From Hylemonella gracilis ATCC 19624 (GTDB lineage Bacteria > Pseudomonadota > Gammaproteobacteria > Burkholderiales > Burkholderiaceae_C): 41,820 bases of DNA. The stretch lies in assembly GCF_000211835.1 (NCBI RefSeq), contig NZ_AEGR01000073.1, positions 1-41,820 on the forward strand. The letters are read 5' to 3'. Below, piece by piece: positions 35,532-41,820 of the stretch; positions within the stretch are counted from its first letter, which is position 1; each line of letters opens with the position of its first letter. The notes under the pieces were generated by a model. The model saw only the letters and a program-made list of their open reading frames with translations. It did no database searches and was not told the DNA's origin. Made by a program: the position numbers and the translations under genes.

Positions 35532-36395
35532 TCAACGGGGCTTGCGGGTCATCAAGCGCGCCAGGATGTTGAGCCCCAGCACCGCCACGGTGATCAGCAA
35601 CACACCAGCCCAGGCCAGGTGCTGCCAGTTTTCATACGGGCTCATCGCGAACTTGAAGATCGTGACGGGCAGGCTGGCCATGGGCGAACCCAGGTCCGAG
35701 TTCCAGAACTGGTTGTTGAGCGCGGTGAACAGCAAAGGCGCGGTCTCGCCCGCGATGCGCGCCACCGCCAGCAGCACGCCAGTCACCACGCCGGCCATGG
35801 CTGCGCGCAGGGTGATCATGGTGACGACCTTCCACTTGGGCGTGCCCAGGGCATAGGCCGCCTCGCGCATGGCGGCGGGCACGAGTTGCAGCATGTTTTC
35901 CGTCGTGCGGATCACCACGGGAATCACCAGCAGCGCCAGCGCCACCACGCCAGCCCAACCGGAGAAGGTCTTGAAGCGCGCGACCACGATGGTGTAGACG
36001 AAGAGGCCGATCACGATCGAGGGAGCCGACAACAGGATGTCGTTGACGAAGCGCGTCGTCTCGGCCAGCCAGCCCTTGGGCTTGTACTCCACCAGGTAGA
36101 TGCCCGCCAGGATGCCGATGGGCGCGCCCAACACGGTGGCCAGCAGCACCATCAGGAAGGAGCCATAGATGGCGTTGGCGATGCCCCCGGCTTCGTTGGG
36201 CGGCGGCGTCATCTGGGTCAGGGTGCTCCAGGCCAGGCCACTCAGGCCCAGGTAGAGCGTTTCCCAGAGGATCCAGAACAGCCAGAAGAGGCCGAAGGCC
36301 ATGGCGCAGAGCGACAGCGTCAGCGCGATCGCGTTGGTGCGCTTGCGCCGGGCGTAGGCGGCGCGGCGGATGTTGTCGAGCGACGGGTTGCTCAC
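35532..36395 (-). CDS. pstA: Phosphate ABC transporter permease PstA
   Basis: Inner-membrane permease, 287 residues from a GTG at 36395. The GTG overlaps the pstC stop (GTGA), and AAGGGGA stands upstream as ribosome site. A longer reading of the frame runs into pstC and is not real. Signature region: [119 protein letters not shown], the PstA permease-loop and EAA-type segment. Confidence 0.95.
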   Translation of the reverse strand: MSNPSLDNIRRAAYARRKRTNAIALTLSLCAMAFGLFWLFWILWETLYLGLSGLAWSTLTQMTPPPNEAGGIANAIYGSFLMVLLATVLGAPIGILAGIYLVEYKPKGWLAETTRFVNDILLSAPSIVIGLFVYTIVVARFKTFSGWAGVVALALLVIPVVIRTTENMLQLVPAAMREAAYALGTPKWKVVTMITLRAAMAGVVTGVLLAVARIAGETAPLLFTALNNQFWNSDLGSPMASLPVTIFKFAMSPYENWQHLAWAGVLLITVAVLGLNILARLMTRKPR

Positions 36396-37393
36396 GATTT
36401 GTCCCCTTCGCGTTTCTTGAGCTGGACCAGCAGCAATTTGGAGAACGACAGCACCACGAAGGTGATGAAGAAGAGCACCAGCCCCAGGTAAATGAGCGCC
36501 GCCTGGTGCAAGCCGGCGCCGGCCTCCGCGAATTCGTTCGCCAGGGCCGAGGTGATGCTGTTGGCGGCGTCGAACAGGCTGAGCGTGTCGAGCTGGTTCA
36601 TGTTGCCGATCACGAAGGTCACGGCCATGGTCTCGCCCAGGGCGCGTCCCAGACCCAGCATGATGCCGCCGACCACGCCCGTCTTGGTGTAGGGCAGCAC
36701 CACCTGGTAGACCACCTCCCAGGTGGTCGAGCCCAAGCCGTAGGCGGACTCCTTCAGCATGGGCGGGGTCACTTCGAACACGTCGCGCATGACCGAGGCG
36801 ATGAAGGGAATGATCATGATGGCGAGGATGATCCCCGCCGACAGGATGCCAATGCCGACCGGCGGCCCCGACACCAGCGCGCCCAGGTAGGGCACGCCAT
36901 GCAACAGTTTCTGCAGCGGTTGCTGCACATAGGTGGCCAGGATGGGGCCGAACACCAGCAGGCCCCACATGCCGTACACGATGGACGGCACCGCGGCCAG
37001 CAATTCAATCGCCGTGCCCAGCGGCCGCTTGAGCCAGGCCGGGCACATTTCCGTCAGGAAGAGCGCGATGCCGAAGCTCACGGGCACGGCGATCAAGAGC
37101 GCGATGACGGAGGTGGCCAGCGTCCCGTAAATCATCACGAGACCGCCAAAGTTCTCCTGCACCGGGTCCCACACGGGACTCGTCAGGAAACCCAGGCCGT
37201 ATTTGTGGATGGCGGGCCAGGCGCCCACCAACAAGGAAATCAGGATGGAAGCCAGCAACGCCAGAGTCAGCCAAGCGGCCCCTTGCGCCAGAAAACCAAA
37301 CACGACATCGAACCAGGCGCCGGGCGCGCGGGTGCGGGTCTTCGTGCCGGATGCCGGCTGGACGGTGGACAGGGTGGCGGACGTTGAACTCAT
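36392..37393 (-). CDS. pstC: Phosphate ABC transporter permease PstC
   Basis: Inner-membrane permease, 333 residues. A short cytoplasmic Thr/Ser-rich leader precedes six hydrophobic segments. Conserved blocks: [128 protein letters not shown]. The last carries the conserved arginine/glutamate pair (GRALGETMA) needed for transport in PstC. Coupled to pstA by GTGA overlap. Confidence 0.95.
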   Translation of the reverse strand: MSSTSATLSTVQPASGTKTRTRAPGAWFDVVFGFLAQGAAWLTLALLASILISLLVGAWPAIHKYGLGFLTSPVWDPVQENFGGLVMIYGTLATSVIALLIAVPVSFGIALFLTEMCPAWLKRPLGTAIELLAAVPSIVYGMWGLLVFGPILATYVQQPLQKLLHGVPYLGALVSGPPVGIGILSAGIILAIMIIPFIASVMRDVFEVTPPMLKESAYGLGSTTWEVVYQVVLPYTKTGVVGGIMLGLGRALGETMAVTFVIGNMNQLDTLSLFDAANSITSALANEFAEAGAGLHQAALIYLGLVLFFITFVVLSFSKLLLVQLKKREGDKS

Positions 37394-37440
37394 GGCGTGC
37401 TGCTTCGCTTCATGCGTTGTTGGAAAAACGCTTCTTGCAA

Positions 37441-37460
37441 GGCGCGTCCTGGGACGCGCC
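37441..37460 (-). terminator. Hairpin between pstS and pstC
   Basis: GGCGCGTC (37441-37448) pairs with GACGCGCC (37453-37460), loop CTGG, just after the pstS stop. No direct U-tract, so it more likely protects the pstS mRNA end or terminates partially than ends transcription fully. Confidence 0.5.
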
Positions 37461-37465
37461 GGGAT

Positions 37466-38473
37466 TTACTTCACGGTGCTCATCAGCTTGCTGACCTGCG
37501 CCTTCACGCTGGCCGGCATGGGCACGTAGTCCAGGCTTTCGGCGGTGGCGTCACCGTTCTTGTAGGCCCACTCGAAGAACTTCTTCACGGCCTCGCCTTG
37601 CGCGGGCTTGTCCTGCTTGGTGTGCATCAGGATGAAGGTGGCGCCGGTGATGGGCCAGGACTTGGCGCCGGCCTGGTTGGTCAGCACTTGGTAGAAGCTC
37701 TTGTCCCACTGCGCGCCAGCGGCGGCGGCCTTGAAGGTGTCGAAGTCGGGCGCGACGAACTGACCGGCGGCGTTCTGCAGCACGGCATAGCTCATCTTGT
37801 TCTGCTTGACGTAGGCGTACTCGACATAGCCGATGGAGCTGGGCAGGCGGTTCACGAAAGCGGCCACGCCTTCGTTGCCCTTGCCACCCGCGCCCGTGGG
37901 CCAGTTGACGGCGGTGCCTTCACCGACTTTGTCTTTCCACTCGGGGCTGACCTTGGACAGGTAGTTGGTGAACAGGAAGCTGGTGCCCGAACCGTCGGCG
38001 CGGCGCACCACGGCGATCAGCTCGTCTTCCAGCTTGAGGTCCTTGTTGATGGCGACGATGGCCGGGTCGTTCCACTTGGTGATCTTGCCCAGGTAGATGT
38101 CGGCCAGGATGGGACCCGTCAGCTTGAGCTGGCCGGGCTGGATGCCCTTGATGTTCACCACCGGCACCACGCCGCCCATGACCGTGGGGAACTGCACCAG
38201 GCCCTTCTCGGCCAGTTGCTCATCCTTCAGGGGGGCGTCGGACGCGCCGAAGTCAACGGTCTTGGCTTCGATCTGCTTGATGCCAGCGCCAGAGCCCACG
38301 GATTGGTAGTTGATCTGAGCGCCGGTCGCCTTGGCGTAGTCAGACGCCCACTTGGCGTACAGGGGGGCCGGGAAACTGGCACCCGCGCCGGTCACGTTCT
38401 GGGCGAAAGCGACGCCAGCGAAAGCCAGGGCGGCGCTCAGACCCAGGATGCGGAAATTCAAACGAGCTTTCAT
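37466..38473 (-). CDS. pstS: Phosphate-binding periplasmic protein PstS
   Basis: Periplasmic high-affinity phosphate receptor of PstSCAB, 335 residues. Signal peptide [25 protein letters not shown] with cleavage after AFA. Phosphate-contact segments: [54 protein letters not shown]. The end [21 protein letters not shown] is standard. AGGAGT ribosome site, own Pho box upstream. First gene of the pstSCAB-phoU-phoB-phoR unit. Confidence 0.97.
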   Translation of the reverse strand: MKARLNFRILGLSAALAFAGVAFAQNVTGAGASFPAPLYAKWASDYAKATGAQINYQSVGSGAGIKQIEAKTVDFGASDAPLKDEQLAEKGLVQFPTVMGGVVPVVNIKGIQPGQLKLTGPILADIYLGKITKWNDPAIVAINKDLKLEDELIAVVRRADGSGTSFLFTNYLSKVSPEWKDKVGEGTAVNWPTGAGGKGNEGVAAFVNRLPSSIGYVEYAYVKQNKMSYAVLQNAAGQFVAPDFDTFKAAAAGAQWDKSFYQVLTNQAGAKSWPITGATFILMHTKQDKPAQGEAVKKFFEWAYKNGDATAESLDYVPMPASVKAQVSKLMSTVK

Positions 38474-38510
38474 CGAGGACTCCTATGAGGTTGTTTGGAA
38501 AGCAGCCTGA

Positions 38511-38543
38511 ATTTAAGAACCTTTTGTGACGCGTCCGTGACAA
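38511..38543 (-). promoter_or_regulatory. Pho box and -10 of pstS
   Basis: On the minus strand TTGTCACGGAC and GCGTCACAAAA lie as direct repeats (TGTCAC and CGTCAC, 11-bp period), the PhoB-site pattern. A -10-like TTAAAT (38511-38516 in plus coordinates) starts 15 bp after the second unit. PhoB control of pstS is well known in other bacteria. Confidence 0.8.
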
Positions 38544-38679
38544 CCGGGGCGGCGCAGTGTAGCGCGGGGTTCATGGGCTTGTCACACAGAGTGCCCAAGA
38601 TGGGCGCGCTTTCCAGGGTCCGCGTGCGCCTAGCCCACGCGCTCCCTCCAACGATGCCCATGACGACAAGGTCCGCACC

Positions 38680-40887
38680 ATGAACCCAAGCCACACCCCC
38701 TTCACCCCCGCCATCGACCCCGACGAAGTCGGCTACAACCCCTGCACGCAGGCGCCGCTGGAAACCCTGATCGCCACGCGCATGAGCCGGCGCGGCCTGC
38801 TGCGCGCTGGCACGGCGGGCGCCGCCATGCTGGGCGGCATCAGCGGCCTCGGCTTCAGCCCCTTGGCGACAGCGGCGCCGGCGCAAGGCGCGGCACCCGA
38901 TCTCAGCTTCGGCACGGTGGCGAAGCACCTGGAAGACCGGGTGGCGGTCCCTCCCGGTTACACAGCCCGCGTGCTGTACCGCCTCGGCGACCCCATCGCC
39001 GCGGGCGTGTCCGCCTACAAGAACGATGGCACGGACGATCCGGCCAGCTACGACCGCCGCGCGGGTGACCACCACGACGGCATGACCTGGTTCGGCATGG
39101 ACGCGCAAGGCCGCTGGGCCTCGCAGGCCGCCGACCGCGGCCTGCTGGTGATGAACCACGAGGCCATCACCCCGGCGTTTCTGCACGCCACGGGTCAAAC
39201 CATCGTCGGCGCGAAGGACGAAGCCCGCCGCACGGATGCGCGCGAGGTCCAGCGCGAGTTCTACCTGCACGGCGTGAGCGTGATCGAAACGCAAAAGAAG
39301 GGTCAGGCCTGGAGCTACCGTCAAGACTCGCGCTACAACCGGCGCATCCACACGCTGACCGAAATGACGCTCTCGGGCCCCGTCGCGGGCACCGATTTCG
39401 TGAAGACGAAGTACGCGCCCGACGGCAGCAAGACTCGCGGCACCGTGAACAACTGCGCCAACGGCACCACGCCCTGGGGCACCTACCTCACCTGCGAGGA
39501 AAACTGGGCCGGCTACTTCCGCCGCCTGGCTGCCGACGACGCCCGTCGCAGCGCCAAGGAACTCGCGGCGTTCAAACGCTATGGCGTGTCGGGGGCCGGC
39601 CGCGAGGGCTGGGCCACGGTGGGTGACGATGACCTCTACGCCCGCTGGAACACCGAGGTGCGCGGCGCCAGCGCCACGGAGGACTTCCGCAACGTCAGCA
39701 ACACCTACGGCTGGGTGGTGGAGATCGACCCGTTCAACCCCAAGAGCGCGCCGAAGAAGCGCACCGCCCTGGGCCGCTTCGGCCACGAAGGCGCCTGCCT
39801 GGGCCCGGTTGTGCCCGGCCAGCCCCTGGTCTGGTACATGGGCGACGACGCGCGCAACGAGTACATCTACAAATTCGTCTCCGCCCGCAACTGGGACCCG
39901 AAAGACCAGGGCAAGGGCACGGCGGCGGGTGACAAATACCTGGACGAGGGCACGCTCTACGTCGCCAAGTTCAAGGACGATGGCAGCGGCGAATGGCTGG
40001 AACTGAGCTTCGGCAAGAATGGCATCGACGCCGACAACAAGTCCTATGCCTTCGCGAACCAAGCCGACGTGCTGGTGCACGCCCGCCTGGCGGCGGATGC
40101 CGTCGGCGCCACGCGCATGGACCGCCCCGAATGGACCGCGGTCAACCCGCGCACCGGCGACGTGTATGTGACGCTGACCAACACCAACGCCCGCTCGCGC
40201 CCGATCGACAAGACCAGCGCGGCCAACCCCCGCCACTACAACGACCCCAAGAACGGCAAGGACGGCAAGAAGGAAGACCAGTGGGGCAACCCCAACGGCC
40301 ACATCGTGCGTTTCGCCGACGCGGGTGGCAAGCCGACCTCCCTCGCCTTCCAATGGGACGTTTACCTCTTCGGCGCGCGCGCCGGCAGCTCGCCCGACGT
40401 GAACCTGTCAGGCCTGACGGCGGACAACGACTTCTCCAGCCCCGATGGCCTGTGGTTCAGCCAAGCCGTGCCGGGCCTGGCCTGGCTGGAGACCGACGAT
40501 GGTGCCTACACCGACGTCACGAACTGCATGCTGCTGGCGGCCGTGCCGGGCCAGGTGGGCGATGGCGGCAAGCAGACCGTGGTCAACATTGGCCCGGGCA
40601 ACACCCGCACGCAAGACACCTACGTTGGCGCCCAAGCCAACCAAAAGGGCACGCAACTGCGCCGCTTCCTGGTCGGCCCCAAGGGCTGCGAGATCACCGG
40701 CATCGCCGAATCGGGCGATGGCCGCGCGCTCTTCATCAACATCCAGCACCCCGGCGAGAACACGCTGGACGCCGACATCGGCGACCCGTCCAAGTTCGAG
40801 AGCCACTGGCCTGACGGCGGCAACGCCCGTCCCCGCTCGGCGACCGTGGTGATCACGCGCGACGACGGCGGAAGAATTGGAGTGTGA
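38680..40887 (+). CDS. phoX: PhoX-family phosphatase (DUF839)
   Basis: Secreted calcium/iron-dependent alkaline phosphatase, 735 residues. The N-terminus holds a Tat signal, SRRGLLRAGTAGAAMLGG from residue 36, after a 35-residue lead, as in PhoX. Blocks of the family: FGTVAKHLEDRVAVPPGYTARVLYRLGDPI, DHHDGMTWFGMD, GLLVMNHEAIT, NNCANGTTPWGTYLTCEENWAGYF, GWVVEIDPFNPKSAPKKRTALGRFGHEGA, VYMGDDARNEYIYKFVS (read VWYMGDDARNEYIYKFVS here), GTLYVAKF, RPEWTAVNPRTGDVYVTLTNT and SPDGLWFSQA. It releases phosphate from organic esters and nucleotides outside the cytoplasm. It is divergent from pstS; only one Pho half-site (TTGTCAC, 38579) is seen on its side. Confidence 0.95.
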   Translation: MNPSHTPFTPAIDPDEVGYNPCTQAPLETLIATRMSRRGLLRAGTAGAAMLGGISGLGFSPLATAAPAQGAAPDLSFGTVAKHLEDRVAVPPGYTARVLYRLGDPIAAGVSAYKNDGTDDPASYDRRAGDHHDGMTWFGMDAQGRWASQAADRGLLVMNHEAITPAFLHATGQTIVGAKDEARRTDAREVQREFYLHGVSVIETQKKGQAWSYRQDSRYNRRIHTLTEMTLSGPVAGTDFVKTKYAPDGSKTRGTVNNCANGTTPWGTYLTCEENWAGYFRRLAADDARRSAKELAAFKRYGVSGAGREGWATVGDDDLYARWNTEVRGASATEDFRNVSNTYGWVVEIDPFNPKSAPKKRTALGRFGHEGACLGPVVPGQPLVWYMGDDARNEYIYKFVSARNWDPKDQGKGTAAGDKYLDEGTLYVAKFKDDGSGEWLELSFGKNGIDADNKSYAFANQADVLVHARLAADAVGATRMDRPEWTAVNPRTGDVYVTLTNTNARSRPIDKTSAANPRHYNDPKNGKDGKKEDQWGNPNGHIVRFADAGGKPTSLAFQWDVYLFGARAGSSPDVNLSGLTADNDFSSPDGLWFSQAVPGLAWLETDDGAYTDVTNCMLLAAVPGQVGDGGKQTVVNIGPGNTRTQDTYVGAQANQKGTQLRRFLVGPKGCEITGIAESGDGRALFINIQHPGENTLDADIGDPSKFESHWPDGGNARPRSATVVITRDDGGRIGV

Positions 40888-40947
40888 CCTCCCCAGGCTC
40901 CGCTCCCTTCGTTCGCTTCGCCACCCCCTCCTGCTACGCGGAGGGGC

Positions 40948-40984
40948 GCACCCAGCGGCCTGGCAGAGCCAGTTCCGCGGGTGC
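40948..40984 (+). repeat. 37-nt structured intergenic element, copy D
   Basis: Between phoX and ppx, plus orientation. Outer stem GCACCC/GGGTGC (40948-40953 with 40979-40984), middle GCGG/CCGC, inner CTGGC/GCCAG (40960-40964 with 40968-40972), loop AGA. Against copy A, two stems differ by paired changes. The preceding 40888-40947 is a C-rich spacer with a CCTCC/GGAGG-type hairpin, resembling the lead of copy A. Confidence 0.75.
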
Positions 40985-41020
40985 CCGCGATGACAGCCCC
41001 ACTCAGGCGACTCATGCTTG

Positions 41021-41053
41021 CGTCACGGCACCGTCATTGCCCTGCCATATAGT
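41021..41053 (+). promoter_or_regulatory. Pho box and -10 of ppx
   Basis: CGTCAC (41021-41026) and CGTCAT (41032-41037) are 11 bp apart, and TATAGT (41048-41053) starts 16 bp after the second unit. The arrangement copies the pstS site (GTCACGG then CGTCA). PhoB activation of ppx is inferred. Confidence 0.7.
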
Positions 41054-41064
41054 GCGGCCCTGAC

Positions 41065-41820
41065 ATGAAAAACGGAACCGAACTTGCCGCGGTCGATCTG
41101 GGCTCCAACAGCTTCCGGCTCGAAATCGCCCAGCTGGACCACGGCTTGCTCAAGCGCCGTGAGTACCTCAAGGAAACCGTGCGCCAGGGCAATGGCCTGG
41201 ATGAAGATCGCAATCTCACCCAGGAAGCGATGCAGCGCGGCTGGGATTGCCTCGGCCGTTTCGCCGAACGGCTGGCCGGTTTCAAGCGGACCCAGGTGCG
41301 CGCGGTCGCAACGCAGACGCTGCGCGAGGCACGCAACCGCGATGTCTTCCTGAGCCGGGCTCAGACGCTCTTGGGTTTTCCGATCGAAGTGATCTCGGGC
41401 CGCGAGGAAGCGCGCCTGATCTACCAGGGCGTCACCCACCTGCTGCCGCAATCCAGCGAACGTCGCCTGGTCGTCGACATCGGCGGACGCTCGACCGAGT
41501 TGATCCTCGGACAGGGCCAGCGCCCGCGCTTCATGGACTCCTACCACGTGGGCAGCGTGGCCTGGTCCATGCGCTATTTCCCCGAGGGATTGTTCAACGC
41601 CGAGGCCTTCGAAACCGCCGAGGTCGCGGCCCAGGCCATGCTGGAAGAAGCACTGGGCCACTGCCAACCCGCGAGCCGGGGCGAAGGCGGCTGGGACACG
41701 GCCTATGGCGCGTCAGGCACCGTGGGCGCCGTCAGCGACGTGCTGGACGCCGAATTCAATCCCCGCTCGGGGCTACCCGCGCACCGCATCACGCGCGCGG
41801 GACTGGACTGGCTGGGGGGG
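41065..41820 (+). CDS. ppx: Exopolyphosphatase/GppA family phosphatase (3' part outside window)
   Basis: Hydrolyses terminal phosphates of polyphosphate or pppGpp. The reading frame is open to the window end; 252 residues are visible of an expected 500 or so. The ASKHA-fold N-domain has phosphate-1 motif AAVDLGSNSFRLEIAQ (DLGSNSFRL at 11-19), VRAVATQTLREARN, the catalytic-glutamate segment VISGREEARLIYQGV and the phosphate-2 motif LVVDIGGRSTELILG (138-145). Start ATG at 41065 follows a Pho box and -10. Placement after phoX and near pst/pho links polyphosphate use to phosphate starvation. Ppx versus GppA cannot be decided from the visible half. Confidence 0.93.
   Translation, partial: MKNGTELAAVDLGSNSFRLEIAQLDHGLLKRREYLKETVRQGNGLDEDRNLTQEAMQRGWDCLGRFAERLAGFKRTQVRAVATQTLREARNRDVFLSRAQTLLGFPIEVISGREEARLIYQGVTHLLPQSSERRLVVDIGGRSTELILGQGQRPRFMDSYHVGSVAWSMRYFPEGLFNAEAFETAEVAAQAMLEEALGHCQPASRGEGGWDTAYGASGTVGAVSDVLDAEFNPRSGLPAHRITRAGLDWLGG

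Noticed and set aside
38579-38596. Full Pho box for phoX
   Set aside because: Only one half-site; the bases 11 bp further on (GTGCCC) do not match.
38470-40353. 627-codon minus-strand frame opposite phoX
   Set aside because: Shadow frame; it also covers the pstS Pho box and promoter region.

Overview
The window looks like chromosomal DNA of a GC-rich betaproteobacterium, most likely order Burkholderiales and probably family Comamonadaceae. The reasons are the pairing of feruloyl-CoA synthase with Bug-type (TctC-like) binding proteins, an AddAB-type recombination nuclease, and a pstSCAB-phoU-phoB-phoR island with phoX and ppx beside it. The genus is not decided from sequence alone. Almost all of the window is coding. 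I see no rRNA, tRNA, CRISPR array, prophage or insertion sequence.

Layout. 1-1148: start of a chemoreceptor on the minus strand, cut by the window edge. 1251-8303 (minus): an amidohydrolase, a LivJ-type binding protein, the LivH-LivM-LivG-LivF ABC transporter and a Bug binding protein, closed by a strong terminator. 8304-8423: a divergent control region with a clear palindromic operator. 8424-13687 (plus): enoyl-CoA hydratase, feruloyl-CoA synthase, a short-chain dehydrogenase, a second Bug protein and a MarR regulator. Read together, 1.3-13.7 kb looks like a self-contained unit for hydroxycinnamate (ferulate/p-coumarate) uptake and CoA-dependent beta-oxidative side-chain removal.

13.8-19 kb holds an HxlR-like regulator, a glutathione S-transferase, kdsA, ugd and a PhoD-type phosphatase. 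19.0-25.3 kb encodes an AddA/AddB pair. 25.4-31.5 kb carries trxA, rho with a C-rich leader, a decayed Bug fragment, rpmE2 (L31 type B), a large ArnT-like membrane glycosyltransferase and a MATE exporter. 31.6-41.8 kb is a phosphate-starvation island: pstS-pstC-pstA-pstB-phoU-phoB-phoR on minus, divergent from phoX, then ppx (cut by the window end). Matching Pho boxes precede pstS and ppx.

The most unusual signal is not a gene. It is a 37-nt hairpin element present four times (11138, 22479, 33799, 40948), always between co-directional genes and always in the transcribed orientation. Base-pair changes between copies preserve the fold. Other second-look items are the repeated octamer CAAACCGT before livJ, a perfect 16-bp palindrome at the SDR start, and the rut-like rho leader.
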